Source: SZAS-103 sp043747745 (GTDB lineage Bacteria; Pseudomonadota; Gammaproteobacteria; Xanthomonadales; Xanthomonadaceae). Taken from it: a DNA stretch of 64,000 bases. The translations under genes were made by a program, and so were the position numbers. Location: contig JAYTOP010000096.1 in assembly GCA_043747745.1 (NCBI GenBank), forward strand, positions 62,001-126,000. The letters run 5' to 3'. Below are positions 38,203-47,389 of this stretch, piece after piece; the first letter of the stretch is position 1, and each line of letters opens with the position of its first letter. The notes below the pieces were generated by a model. It saw nothing but the letters and a program-made list of their open reading frames with translations. It did not search any database and was not told the DNA's origin.

Positions 38203-38727
38203 ATGACGATCGTGAATGCTTCCGATGTCAACACAGGACCGGTCAACGCGTGCATCGGCCTCGGCGGCAATCTTGGCGATGTCGCGGCCGTCATCGAACA
38301 CGCATTCGCGGCGCTTTCCGAATTGCCGACAACGCATGTGCTGCGCCGCTCGCGGCTGTATCGCACGCCTGCCTGGGGGATGACCGCGCAGCCGGATTTC
38401 ATCAACGCTGCTGCGCTGCTGTCCACGCAGTTGTCGCCGGATGCGCTGCTGGCCGAGTTGCTGCGGATCGAACGCGAGGCCGGGCGCGACCGCGACGCGC
38501 AACCCGAGCGCTGGGGCCCGCGTGCGCTCGACCTCGACTTGTTGTTGTACGGCGACGCCGTGATCGCGCATCCGGGCTTGAGCGTCCCGCATCCGCATCT
38601 GCACGAGCGCGCCTTCGTGCTGGTCCCGCTGGCCGAGATCGCGCCGGATGCGTTGGTTCCCGGCCACGGCTGCGTGGATGTCTTGCTGGCGGCGGTGGAT
38701 GCGCAGGGAATTGTGGCTCTGGGTTAG
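38203..38727 (+). CDS. folK: HPPK, folate-synthesis pyrophosphokinase
   Basis: A 174-residue enzyme that pyrophosphorylates 6-hydroxymethyl-dihydropterin. Motifs: CIGLGGNLGD (pterin loop), RSRLYRTPAWG, and the metal/ATP motif RWGPRALDLDLLLYGD, then VPHPHLHERAFVLVPLAEIA. Full length. Start ATG 38203 is eight residues longer at the N-terminus than usual; VNACIGLGG is the conserved strand. Ahead of panB by 40 bases; folK-panB proximity is common because both branches use related precursors. Confidence 0.95.
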   Translation: MTIVNASDVNTGPVNACIGLGGNLGDVAAVIEHAFAALSELPTTHVLRRSRLYRTPAWGMTAQPDFINAAALLSTQLSPDALLAELLRIEREAGRDRDAQPERWGPRALDLDLLLYGDAVIAHPGLSVPHPHLHERAFVLVPLAEIAPDALVPGHGCVDVLLAAVDAQGIVALG

Positions 38728-38767
38728 TGGGTTAGAGTAGGCGGCCTCCGGAACCGTTGACGAGCCG

Positions 38768-39598
38768 ATGTACGCATCCGACGACAAGTCCAAACCACGC
38801 GCGCCGATCACGGTGCCGTCGCTGCGCCAGGCCAAGCGCGATGGGCGCAGGCTGGTTATGCTGACCGCTTACGACGCGGGTTTTGCGACCGCGCTCGACA
38901 GTGCCGGCGTGGACATCGTGCTGGTCGGCGACTCGCTGGGCATGGTCGTGCAGGGCAAGTCCAGCACGATTCCGGTCAGCATGGCCGACATGGTCTATCA
39001 CACGGCCTGCGTCGCGCGCGGACTGCGCTCGGCATTGCTGGTCGCCGACATGCCGTTCCAGAGTTACCCGACGCCCGAACGCGCGCTGGATTCCGCTGCG
39101 CAGCTGCTTGCCCAAGGCGGTGCAGCGATGGTCAAGCTCGAAGGCGCGGGCCATGTCCTCGATTGCATCCGCTTCCTCGGCGAACGCGACATCCCGGTCT
39201 GCGCGCATCTTGGCCTCACGCCGCAATCGGTGATGAAGCTCGGTGGCTATGCGGTGCAGGGTCGCGAGTCTGCTGCTGCACAGCGCCTGTTCGACGATGC
39301 GCTCGCAGTCGAAGCGGCGGGCGCGGACATGCTGGTGCTCGAATGCGTGCCCAGCGCGCTCGCCAGGCGCATCAGTGCAGCCTTGGCGATTCCGACCATC
39401 GGCATCGGCGCTGGCCCCGACTGCGACGGGCAGGTGCTGGTGTTGCACGATCTGCTCGGGCTTGCGAGCGGGCATCGGCGTCCGCGCTTCGTCAAGGATT
39501 TCCTTGCCGAAGGCGGCTCGGTCGCTGGCGCAGTGCGCGCGTTCGCGACAGCGGTCCGCGACGGCAGCTTTCCCGATGCCGAACACAGTTACGCCTGA
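38768..39598 (+). CDS. panB: 3-methyl-2-oxobutanoate hydroxymethyltransferase
   Basis: The 276-residue TIM-barrel enzyme makes ketopantoate. Seen: LVMLTAYDAGFATALDSAGV, LVGDSLGMVV (Mg-binding Asp), ADMPFQSY, AAMVKLEGA (Lys, Glu), TPQSVMKLGGY and GIGAGPDCDGQVLVLHDLLG. First of the pantothenate genes; panC follows after nine bases. Confidence 0.96.
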   Translation: MYASDDKSKPRAPITVPSLRQAKRDGRRLVMLTAYDAGFATALDSAGVDIVLVGDSLGMVVQGKSSTIPVSMADMVYHTACVARGLRSALLVADMPFQSYPTPERALDSAAQLLAQGGAAMVKLEGAGHVLDCIRFLGERDIPVCAHLGLTPQSVMKLGGYAVQGRESAAAQRLFDDALAVEAAGADMLVLECVPSALARRISAALAIPTIGIGAGPDCDGQVLVLHDLLGLASGHRRPRFVKDFLAEGGSVAGAVRAFATAVRDGSFPDAEHSYA

Positions 39599-39607
39599 CG
39601 GTCGCGC

Positions 39608-40447
39608 ATGCAGACGCTGAGCACGGTCGCTGAACTGCGCACACAGGTGCGCGCATGGAAACGCGATGGCCTGCGCGTGGGTTTCGTGCCGACCATGGGC
39701 AACCTGCATGCCGGGCATCATTCATTGATCGCGCTTGCGAAACAGCATGCCGATCGTATCGTCGCGAGCGTGTTCGTCAACCCGACCCAGTTCGGCCCGA
39801 ACGAGGATTTCGCATGTTATCCGCGCACGCTCGATGCGGATGCAGAAGGTCTGGCTGCGCACGCTTGCGACGTGTTGTTCGCGCCGACCGTCTCCGAAAT
39901 GTACCCGGATGGCCCCGCTAACGCCGTGCAGATCCGCGTGCCTGGGATCACCACGATCCTCGATGGTGCGCATCGCCCCGGCCATTTCGATGGCGTTGCG
40001 ACCGTGGTCGCGCGACTGTTCAACATGGTGCAGCCGGATGTCGCAGTGTTCGGCCAGAAGGATTACCAGCAGTTGCAGGTGATCGGTTATCTCGCGCGCG
40101 ACCTCGCGTTCCCGATCGAACTGATCGCCGCGCCGACCAAGCGCGCCGACGATGGGCTTGCGTTGAGTTCGCGCAACCAGTACCTGTCTGCGAGCGAGCG
40201 TGCGATCGCACCGGAGATCCATCGCACATTGCTCGCGATGCGCGATGCGCTGCGATCCGGGCATGCTCTCGATGCCATCGAAAGCGAGGCGGCTCGACGC
40301 CTGGCGACAGCCGGTTTCGTGGTCGACTATGCTGCGATATATCGTGCCGACCTGACCGCACCGTCTGCTGGATACAGCGGGCTGGTCGCGTTGATCGCTG
40401 CGCGGTTGGGGAACACGCGGCTGATCGACAACCTTCTGCTTGATTGA
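39608..40447 (+). CDS. panC: pantothenate synthetase
   Basis: A 279-residue ATP-dependent ligase joining pantoate and beta-alanine. Motifs: GFVPTMGNLHAGHHSLI (HxGH-type nucleotide site), SVFVNPTQFGPNEDF, FGQKDYQQLQVI, and ALSSRNQYLSA (KMSKS-like). Full length. The next genes are envelope genes, not panD, which lies at 44971; the operon appears interrupted. Confidence 0.96.
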   Translation: MQTLSTVAELRTQVRAWKRDGLRVGFVPTMGNLHAGHHSLIALAKQHADRIVASVFVNPTQFGPNEDFACYPRTLDADAEGLAAHACDVLFAPTVSEMYPDGPANAVQIRVPGITTILDGAHRPGHFDGVATVVARLFNMVQPDVAVFGQKDYQQLQVIGYLARDLAFPIELIAAPTKRADDGLALSSRNQYLSASERAIAPEIHRTLLAMRDALRSGHALDAIESEAARRLATAGFVVDYAAIYRADLTAPSAGYSGLVALIAARLGNTRLIDNLLLD

Positions 40448-40471
40448 ATAGCCATTGGGGCGGCCGCGCAC

Positions 40472-41533
40472 ATGAAGCTGATCATCCAGATTCCGTGTTT
40501 CGATGAAGCCGAAAACCTGCCGACCACGTTGGCGGCATTGCCGCGTGCAGTGAATGGCTTCGACACGGTCGAGTATCTGGTCGTGGACGATGGTTCAAGC
40601 GATGACACGGCCGAGGTTGCGCGACGGTATGGCGTACACCACGTCGTGCGGCATGCGCAGAACTGCGGACTCGCGGCGGCATTCATGACCTGTATCACGT
40701 CGGCCCTCGCGCTCGGCGCCGATGCGATCGTCACCACCGATGGCGACAACCAGTATGTCGGCGCCGACATTCCTGCTCTCGTCGCGCCGGTGCGCGAAGG
40801 GCGTGCAGACTTCGTGATGGGCGTGCGACCGATCCACGACCGCCGCTATTTCCCGCTGTGGAAGGCGGTCTTGACGCGGCTCGGCACATTGCTTGCGCGC
40901 GGACTCAGTGGATTGCCGGTGCAGGATGCGCCGAGCGGCATGCGCGCCTACACCGCGCACGCTGCCCGCAGCCTGCGCGTAACCGGGCGCTTCAGCTACA
41001 CGATGGAAACCCTGGTGCTTGCGGGGAGTCTGCGCTGGCGCATGGTGTCGGTGCCGATCCGGGTGAACCGCGCCGTGCGCCCGTCACGGTTGATGTCGAG
41101 TGTGCCGCAGTACATGCGCAAATCCACGTTCGCGTTGCTGCGCGGCGTGTCGCTGCATCGACCTGGATTGATGTGCGCATTGATCCTGCTGGCGGGCCTG
41201 GCAACGGCCGTTGGCAGCACAGTCATCGCAGCGACCTTCGGCGCTGCTTCCGGGCAGTCGCCGCTCGGTCTTTTGGCCGGGTTGCTGGTGTGCGCGGCTG
41301 GCATCGCCTGGATGTGGCGCTTGCGCAGTCGCTCGGGCATTCATGCTCGCGCAGGTTCCGCGACAGATGCGCCGACATCACTCGATGCAGTCGTCAGGTC
41401 CGATGCGTGCGGCCGCGACGACTTCTCTGGTGTAGGGAGCGACCAGGAAGAACCACTGCCCGACGTGCGCCCAGTCGCCGGTATCGGCATGCCCTTCGCG
41501 GTTGCCGCTGGCGAGCAGGTCGCCGGTGGGTGA
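40472..41533 (+). CDS. family-2 glycosyltransferase with C-terminal membrane helices
   Basis: A 353-residue protein. GT-A domain at about 1-220: IIQIPCFDEAENLPTTLAAL, VVDDGSSDDT, DGDNQYVGADIPAL (DxD-like), DAPSGMRAYT. Two hydrophobic segments follow (about 233-252 and 266-285), as in dolichyl-phosphate-mannose-synthase-like enzymes that load a sugar onto a polyprenyl carrier. The last ~50 residues (from about 41378) are antisense to a lipoprotein gene and have no domain character; the natural end may be disturbed. Likely works with the GT-C-like protein at 41777. Confidence 0.85.
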   Translation: MKLIIQIPCFDEAENLPTTLAALPRAVNGFDTVEYLVVDDGSSDDTAEVARRYGVHHVVRHAQNCGLAAAFMTCITSALALGADAIVTTDGDNQYVGADIPALVAPVREGRADFVMGVRPIHDRRYFPLWKAVLTRLGTLLARGLSGLPVQDAPSGMRAYTAHAARSLRVTGRFSYTMETLVLAGSLRWRMVSVPIRVNRAVRPSRLMSSVPQYMRKSTFALLRGVSLHRPGLMCALILLAGLATAVGSTVIAATFGAASGQSPLGLLAGLLVCAAGIAWMWRLRSRSGIHARAGSATDAPTSLDAVVRSDACGRDDFSGVGSDQEEPLPDVRPVAGIGMPFAVAAGEQVAGG

Positions 41534-41758
41534 ATCCACATACAGCTTGTACCAGGGCGATGGTTGCAGACTGGATACCGTCCAGTCGAAATGCACCCGG
41601 AAGTTGTGCGCTCCGCAGGCCAGGTGTCGATCCGGCGTCGCGATCAGCCGTACACCGGGACGCGGCAGGCTGAGGACTGGTGGCGTGGAGCTTTGCGGTG
41701 GCTGGCTGCACGCTGCAAACAGAGCGATTGCCAGAAGCATCCAGATCCTGCGAACCAT
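41378..41758 (-). CDS. small hypothetical lipoprotein
   Basis: A 126-residue protein from ATG 41758 with a clear lipoprotein signal (RRIWMLLAIALFAAC) and a compact mature part: CGAHNFRVHFDWTVSSLQPS, WYKLYVDSPTGDLLASG and a final ARIGPDDCIE with paired cysteines. Its 3' third overlaps the end of the GT2 gene by 156 bases on the opposite strand. The start is 18 bases from the divergent GT-C-like start. Family unknown. Confidence 0.6.
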   Translation of the reverse strand: MVRRIWMLLAIALFAACSQPPQSSTPPVLSLPRPGVRLIATPDRHLACGAHNFRVHFDWTVSSLQPSPWYKLYVDSPTGDLLASGNREGHADTGDWAHVGQWFFLVAPYTREVVAAARIGPDDCIE

Positions 41759-41776
41759 GCGACGTCCCGTTCCATC

Positions 41777-43198
41777 ATGACCGACCCCAGCATAAACCCA
41801 CCCACCCAACCTTTGCGCTGGGCCCGCGCATTGCTGTTGCTGATCGCAATCAAGACCGCGTGGTTCTTCCTCGATGCGAGACCGCGATTGTTCCTGGGCG
41901 ATTCGGCATCCTATCTGCTGGGGGCGTCGAGCGACTGGATGCCGCCTGATCGTTCCTTCACCTATCCGTGGTTCTTGCGTTACGCGGTCATGCCGTGGCA
42001 ATCGTCCTGGTCGTTGGCCCTGGTGCAATCCCTGATTGGGGTGGCATCCGCGTGGTTGTTGTGGCTGCTGCTGCGCCGCAGATTGGGGATTCCCGAGTGG
42101 CTGGCGCTGTCTGCCGCTACGGTGTTCGCCTGCGAGCCGGCGCAGGTGTTTTACGAACGCATGGTGATGGCCGAGGCCTGCGGCGGACTCGCGCTGATCG
42201 CAATGTTCAGCGCAACCCTGGAGTATGTAGCCAGTGGTCGCGTGCGCTGGCTGGTGGCGATGCAATGCCTTGGCCTGGTCGCAGTGTCGCTGCGGATGAA
42301 CCTGCTGCCTGTCGCGCTGGCGATGGGCGTACTTGCCCCGCTGGTGCTGTGGTGGGAGAGCAGGAAAGCGCGACCACAAGCCTGGCGCAGCGGCGCGCAC
42401 CTGATGCTGGCGGTGGTGTTGCTGGCCGGATTGCATGGCGGCTATCGACAGTTCATCGCGCAGCATTTCGGCACCGCACCCGCGTGGATTGCGCGCAGCG
42501 GGTTGATGAAGTTCGGTCTGGTCGCACCGCTGGTGAAGCCCGAGCATCTGTGGGCAGAAGGCGTGTCGCCGAATGTGCTGAGTCTGTTGCGCCACGACAT
42601 CCACGACTCGGCCGAACGCAACCCGCAGATGTGGGCGCCGTACGGATTGGCCGACGTGCTCGGTTTCAACGACAATGCCCAGGGCGATGCGCTTGCGGGA
42701 CGCATCGCGCGACGCGCGCTGCGCGACGATCCGCTCGGCTTGGTGCGACTTGGTTTGCGCAACGCCGCCCTGTATTTCGATCCGGGAACCTATCAGGATC
42801 GGCTCGAGGCCGATGCCGCTTCCACCCAGCAATACGGCTCCGAACCGCAGGCCCTGGCGCTACGGGTTCTGAAGGCGAGCATCGCCGGCAGCGAGTCGGT
42901 TGAATCGCCAGCGCGGCGCTGGTTCAGACTCGGGTCGTCGTGGCTGCTTGCTTGCTGGCTGGCGCTCGCACCGCTGGCACTGCTGGCCTGGTGGCGATTA
43001 CGCCATAGCAATCGAGCCGCTGCGGGTGACGTGTTGCTGCTGTTTGCGCTCGGACTCGTGCTCGGCCAGTTGCTGTTTTCAGCGACGATCTCGTTCCGTT
43101 ACCTGCATCCGATGCCGGCGTTCGTGTTGATCGCAGTGGCCGTGCTGTTTGCGCCGCGTGTTTCGACGAGCCGGATTTCCATGCCGATATCCGGGTAG
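41777..43198 (+). CDS. polytopic membrane protein, GT-C glycosyltransferase-like
   Basis: A 473-residue protein with about 10-11 hydrophobic helices. First loop has the acidic motif ARPRLFLGDSASYLLGASSD and a later loop YERMVMAEACGG, a pattern shared with GT-C enzymes that use polyprenyl-phosphate sugars (PMT/ArnT-like). A long periplasmic loop (about 225-365) follows. I start at ATG 41777 because the preceding open frame is antisense to the lipoprotein gene. No specific family identified with confidence; pairing with the GT2 gene suggests envelope glycan transfer. Confidence 0.7.
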   Translation: MTDPSINPPTQPLRWARALLLLIAIKTAWFFLDARPRLFLGDSASYLLGASSDWMPPDRSFTYPWFLRYAVMPWQSSWSLALVQSLIGVASAWLLWLLLRRRLGIPEWLALSAATVFACEPAQVFYERMVMAEACGGLALIAMFSATLEYVASGRVRWLVAMQCLGLVAVSLRMNLLPVALAMGVLAPLVLWWESRKARPQAWRSGAHLMLAVVLLAGLHGGYRQFIAQHFGTAPAWIARSGLMKFGLVAPLVKPEHLWAEGVSPNVLSLLRHDIHDSAERNPQMWAPYGLADVLGFNDNAQGDALAGRIARRALRDDPLGLVRLGLRNAALYFDPGTYQDRLEADAASTQQYGSEPQALALRVLKASIAGSESVESPARRWFRLGSSWLLACWLALAPLALLAWWRLRHSNRAAAGDVLLLFALGLVLGQLLFSATISFRYLHPMPAFVLIAVAVLFAPRVSTSRISMPISG

Positions 43199-43540
43199 CG
43201 CGCACCTCGATCGCGCGGGACAACGTCCATGGCGCTGCCCTTCGCATGGAGCGACCTGCGCAATGCCCCAAACGGCATTCCGGCTAGTGTGTCTGGAGCC
43301 GCATGGATTTCGATCCTGCACGGCCAAGCGTTTCGGGATTTGCGCCAATGCAGCCCGCGCGAACGCAAATTGTCCATACGGGTGCCACCTCGAGACTGTG
43401 TTTTCGCGGCGCAGCATGAGGGACTTGGTCTGCCGCTGACGAACGAAGAGCGTTGCCAGAGGGATTTGCCGGCAGGTGCGCCCGTTCCGGCCTGGGCCTG
43501 CAATCGCGATTCGATGCGCAGATGACGTGGTGCCTGCAAC
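43199..43540. other. 342-base gap with one doubtful 98-codon frame
   Basis: Between the GT-C-like gene and the oxygenase remnant. A plus-strand frame at 43229-43525 (starts MALPFAWSDLRNAPNG) is open but has no recognisable family or good ribosome site. It may be the decayed 5' end of another cassette gene. Confidence 0.35.
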
Positions 43541-44806
43541 ATGGCGTTGATCGACGCAACTGTATTCCAGCGTGCCGAAGCAGACGCGCGCGCATTCCAG
43601 AATGCCCAGCCGTTCCGGCATGTCGCAATCGACGATTTTTTTTCGCGTCCGCTGTGAGAGCGACTGCTCGCGGATTTCCCAGGGTTCGAGGCGTGCAATG
43701 CGCTCAACGAGATGGGCGAGGTTGGTGGCAAGGCAGTGCGCATGGATGTACGCGATATTTCCGATGCCTATCGCCATCTCGACCGTTATCTGCAGACGCC
43801 GGAATTCCTGGGCTACGTGTCTGCGATCACCGGCATCCCCGATCTGCTCTACGACCCGGATTACATCGGCGGCGGTACCCACGAGAACCGCTAAGGGCAG
43901 GGCCTGGACGCGCATGTGGATTTCAACTACCACCCGCGCACTCGCTGGCATCGGCGGCTGAACCTGATCGTTTATCTGAATCCCGAATGGCAGGACACGT
44001 GGGGCGGCTTGCTGGAACTGCATTCCGACCCGTGGAATCCAGCGGCCAATCGCACGGTTGCCATCGCGCCGCTGTTCAATCGAGCGGTGGTCTTCGAGAC
44101 CACCGAAACGTCGTGGCATGGCTTCACCCAGATTCGACTGCCGCCCGAACGCGCAACATTGTCCCGCAAGTCGTTCGCGATCTATCTCTACACCGTTGAG
44201 CGCCCGACCGAGGAAGCCGCGCAACCGCATGCCACGATCTATGTGCCCGATGCGTTGCCGACGGACTGGAAGGCGGGGCGCACGCTATCGGCCGACGATT
44301 TGCTCGAATTGAACAATCGCTTTACCCGCATGCGCGGCCAGTTGCAGTTCCTGTATCGGCGTGAAAAATCGTTCGGCGCGCAGATCGCAGGTCTGGAAGC
44401 CGGGATCGACTGGACTCGGGGAGCCCAGCGACTGGAATTGCAGGGTTATGCCAGGCAGCCAGAGGCCGTGCGAGGGGTGTGGCCCGACCAGTGGGCCGGG
44501 GCCGAAGTTGCAGCGATGATCGCGCCAACACGCGGCATGACGGTGCTGCAGATCGAGGTCTGGGTGCCGCCGCAGATCGATGGCGGCCAGCAGTTGCGGA
44601 TCGAGTTTGGTGATGCGGTGTCGACGCACTCCGTGGCATCTGGTGATCCGACGACCATCAATCTGCCGCTGACGGTCGCGGCCGGCCATGCGGTTCCATT
44701 GCGCATCCACGCGGCGCGCAGCTGGATGCCAAGCGCCGATGGCGGTTCGGCAGATGAACGGCCGTTGGCCTACCGCATCCTCAACGTGGTGACTGAGCAC
44801 CCGTAA
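43541..44806 (+). pseudogene. 2OG-Fe(II) oxygenase gene with two in-frame stops
   Basis: One continuous frame of 422 codons from ATG 43541 (MALIDATVFQRAEADARAFQ) to TAA 44806, broken only by TGA at 43655-43657 (after FFSRPL) and TAA at 43892-43894 (after GGTHENR). Reading through gives a prolyl-4-hydroxylase-like oxygenase: metal ligands in LDAHVDFNYHP and TSWHGFTQI, 2OG-contact Arg further on (LPPERATLSRKS), then a ~130-residue C-terminal region with a helical segment and a beta domain. The part after 43894 alone (from ATG 43916) retains the H-x-D site but loses the N-terminal strands. I think it is inactive; two single-base changes would restore it. Confidence 0.75.
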
Positions 44807-44970
44807 CGCTGCGCCATTCCGGTAAACCCATCAGGTCGACGTCATTTGAGTGTGGGGCTGGCTTGGCCGGTCTCCGTCGTTCAGGTCGTCCGCAGCGCCA
44901 ATGTTGCAGTGCGCAAAACGGCGTCCTACACTCCGCTGCGTTGTCCTGTCGTCCCCATGCGGAGCCGTCC

Positions 44971-45351
44971 ATGCAGTTCACCCTGCTCAAGGCCAAGATC
45001 CATCGCGCCAGCGTGACCCACGCCGAGTTGCACTACGAAGGCTCGTGCGCGATCGATTCGCGGCTGCTGGAGATCGCCGGCATCCTCGAAAACGAGCAGG
45101 TGCACATTTTCAACGTCAACAACGGTGAGCGTTTCGTGACCTATGCGATCCGCGCCGAGGCCGGCAGCGGGATCATCTCGGTGAACGGTGCAGCAGCGCA
45201 CAAGGCCAGCCCCGGCGATCTCGTGATCATCTGCGCGTACAACCATTGCGACGCCGTCGAAGCCGCTGCGCACAAGCCGCGGCTGGTCTACGTCGACCGC
45301 CACAACCGCCTGACCCACACCAACGACTCGATGCCGATGCAGGCGGCTTGA
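44971..45351 (+). CDS. panD: aspartate 1-decarboxylase precursor
   Basis: A 126-residue pyruvoyl enzyme that makes beta-alanine for pantothenate. MQFTLLKAKIHRASVTHAEL opens the protein; the self-cleavage site is Gly-Ser in HYEGSCAID; GAAAHKASPGDLVIICAY is also typical. Start ATG 44971. It lies 4.5 kb from panC, separated by the glycan cassette. Confidence 0.95.
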   Translation: MQFTLLKAKIHRASVTHAELHYEGSCAIDSRLLEIAGILENEQVHIFNVNNGERFVTYAIRAEAGSGIISVNGAAAHKASPGDLVIICAYNHCDAVEAAAHKPRLVYVDRHNRLTHTNDSMPMQAA

Positions 45352-45454
45352 GTCGTGCCTGCGGGCGGCGCGTGATCCTGGGTAACCCACGTGCGACGCT
45401 GGTTGAACTCGGCTTGTAACATCGGCGTACAGACATCCTTGTTTCAGCCGAGAA

Positions 45455-46294
45455 TCAACGCGGCACAGGTTGTTCGTCTTCGATGCCGCGTCGGCTGGCT
45501 GCTTCGCATTCGACCTTCCACTGCTTCGCAAGCGCAGCGCCGCCGCCCTTGTCCTTTCCCATGCGATCACCGATTTTCAGCAGCCAGCGCGGCGGCGTCG
45601 CGGCGGTCGGCGCGGGCGCATCGCTGACACGCGACACTGCCAGGTCCCACAGCGTCTTCAATCCGATCAGCGTATACAGCACGCTGAACGGCGACTTCGT
45701 GGCCGCCATCGCGAACATGCCGAAGATGATCGCGAGGTGCAGGATCAGCACGCGCCCCATGCGCTGCTGCGTATAACCCTTGATCCAGGCGAAGCTGCGC
45801 GAGCGCAGGCCGCGCAGATCGATGCAGAAGTCGATCGCAAGTACGCCGAGCAGGATCAGCGCGCCCTGCCGGAACGGCCCGAACGCGAACTGCCAGATCA
45901 GCGTATCGGCATGTCTTGAGCTGAGGATGAGCGCGATGGCGGCGACGAAAATTCCATGCGCCAGGGTGAACACGAACGCGATCACCGCATAATCACGAAG
46001 CAGCACGGGCTTCTTGCCCATCTCACCCGGCGAACTCGCCAGTTGATCCTTGCGCCAATGCCCGCTGCGACGCGTCAGCCGGCAATGCGCGCCGATGCGC
46101 AGGCAGGTGAAGACCGCGACGAGCAGGTTCTCCAGCCAATACAGCACCAGCACGTTGGTGGCCGACCAGCCGAAATGCAGCACCCCGACCAGCGGAATCG
46201 CATTGCTGATCAGCACGGTCGCGATGCGCGATACGCGCGTACCGATCCGCGGTGAGGAGGGTGCGGCGGGTGGCAATGCGGTTTGGCTCGTCAT
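45455..46294 (-). CDS. integral membrane protein (DUF6498-like)
   Basis: A 279-residue protein with about six hydrophobic segments. ISNAIPLVGVLHFGWSATNV and LVLYWLENLLVAVFTCLR form the first two and are the feature by which I assign it to the DUF6498 family. A cytoplasmic charged loop follows, then paired helices, and a basic/acidic tail with KDKGGGAALAKQWK. Function unknown. Confidence 0.7.
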   Translation of the reverse strand: MTSQTALPPAAPSSPRIGTRVSRIATVLISNAIPLVGVLHFGWSATNVLVLYWLENLLVAVFTCLRIGAHCRLTRRSGHWRKDQLASSPGEMGKKPVLLRDYAVIAFVFTLAHGIFVAAIALILSSRHADTLIWQFAFGPFRQGALILLGVLAIDFCIDLRGLRSRSFAWIKGYTQQRMGRVLILHLAIIFGMFAMAATKSPFSVLYTLIGLKTLWDLAVSRVSDAPAPTAATPPRWLLKIGDRMGKDKGGGAALAKQWKVECEAASRRGIEDEQPVPR

Positions 46295-46442
46295 GCGGGC
46301 ATCTGGTCGTTCGGTTGCGCTGAATATGGCGTCAGCAGCATTGAATAGATAGCTGGAAAAGCCGCAAGATCACGACGTGGTCGCTTTGTTCGACGCGAGC
46401 GCCTGCTGTTGTGAATCCGTGTTCGGTTCAGGGAGTCTTGGC

Positions 46443-47021
46443 ATGACCTTTTCGATGCGCTGTCCCAATGCAACGGGGATCCGGTTCCGTCGATGGATGC
46501 GCGCCGGATTCGCGATGCCAATCCTGTTGTCGATGGCAGCGCTACTGGCGATCGCTGGCTGCGCGTCGCATCCATCGAAAGGGACTGCCGGCATCGCCTA
46601 CGTGGTCGTGCGCCATGCCGAAAAAGCGACCGACGATCCGCGCGATCCGTCGCTGAGCGCGGCAGGGCAGGCGCGTGCGATGGCGTTGTCGCGGCGCTTC
46701 GCAAACATCCCATTGACTGCCGCATATGCGACCGCCTACAAGCGCACGCAACAGACCGCAGCGCCGTCGGCGAAAGCCAGCGGTATCGCCGTGACGACCT
46801 ACGACGCGTCGCGCCCATTCAGTACGTTCGTCTCCGAACTCCGGATCGCGCATACGCACGGCACCATCCTGATCGTCGGCCACAGCAACACCGTCCCCGC
46901 GATCGTCGAGGCGCTGTGCACATGCAAGGTGTCGCCGATGGGCGAGAGCGACTACGACCGGCTGTACGAAGTGACGATCGATGCGACCGGGCGCGCGACG
47001 CTGGTGCAGCGGACGTACTGA
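46443..47021 (+). CDS. histidine phosphatase family lipoprotein
   Basis: A 192-residue protein. Signal ends LLAIAGC (lipobox), then the catalytic RHAEK in YVVVRHAEKATDDP, the PTAAYATAYKRTQQTA substrate helix and the second catalytic His in ILIVGHSNTVPAIV. This is the SixA/phosphoglycerate-mutase fold, exported to the periplasm or outer membrane. Start ATG 46443 has GGGAG upstream. Substrate unknown. Confidence 0.85.
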   Translation: MTFSMRCPNATGIRFRRWMRAGFAMPILLSMAALLAIAGCASHPSKGTAGIAYVVVRHAEKATDDPRDPSLSAAGQARAMALSRRFANIPLTAAYATAYKRTQQTAAPSAKASGIAVTTYDASRPFSTFVSELRIAHTHGTILIVGHSNTVPAIVEALCTCKVSPMGESDYDRLYEVTIDATGRATLVQRTY

Positions 47022-47095
47022 GTCTTTTGCTGCGGCTGGGTCGCATGCCAAGCCGATGTGATCTGGCAATGGGACGCTGGCAAGACATCGGATTG

Positions 47096-47125
47096 AGTAA
47101 TACACTGACACACACGTGTATTACT
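47096..47125. promoter_or_regulatory. palindromic operator of the AbrB/PIN operon
   Basis: AGTAATACAC (47096-47105) and GTGTATTACT (47116-47125) form a perfect ten-base inverted repeat, with a ten-base spacer, ending 13 bases before the antitoxin ATG. AbrB-type antitoxins usually repress their own promoter through such sites. Confidence 0.7.
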
Positions 47126-47138
47126 TTTGGAGCCGATC

Positions 47139-47378
47139 ATGGCCACCACAATGACTGTCAAGGGACAAGTCACCATCCCGAAAAAAGTGCGCGACGCGCT
47201 GCGGCTCGCGCCCGGCGATGGCGTGGATTTCGACGTCAATCGCGAAGGCCAGGTCGTCGTCCACAAGGCAGGCGGCAAGCCGTCGAACCGGCGCGACCGC
47301 TTCGATGCGGCGCGCGGCAAGGCGCAGGTCAAATGGCGCACCGATGAGCTCATGGCTCTGTTGCGCGGCGCGGACTGA
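47139..47378 (+). CDS. AbrB-type antitoxin (VapB/MazE-like)
   Basis: A 79-residue DNA-binding protein: MTVKGQVTIPKKVRDALRLA then PGDGVDFDVNREGQVVVHKA is the swapped-hairpin AbrB fold. The C-terminal half (RDRFDAARGKAQVKWRTDEL) should wrap the toxin. GGAG precedes ATG 47139. The toxin gene begins 11 bases later. Confidence 0.88.
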   Translation: MATTMTVKGQVTIPKKVRDALRLAPGDGVDFDVNREGQVVVHKAGGKPSNRRDRFDAARGKAQVKWRTDELMALLRGAD

Positions 47379-47389
47379 GAGCCTCGTTC

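Noticed and set aside
43655..43657. TGA as selenocysteine codon in the oxygenase
   Set aside because: No selenocysteine-type hairpin is obvious after it, a second stop (TAA) follows in the same frame, and the family has no selenoproteins that I know of.
43079..44230. 383-codon minus-strand frame
   Set aside because: Antisense shadow of the broken oxygenase gene; a gene caller may pick it only because the true frame carries two stops.
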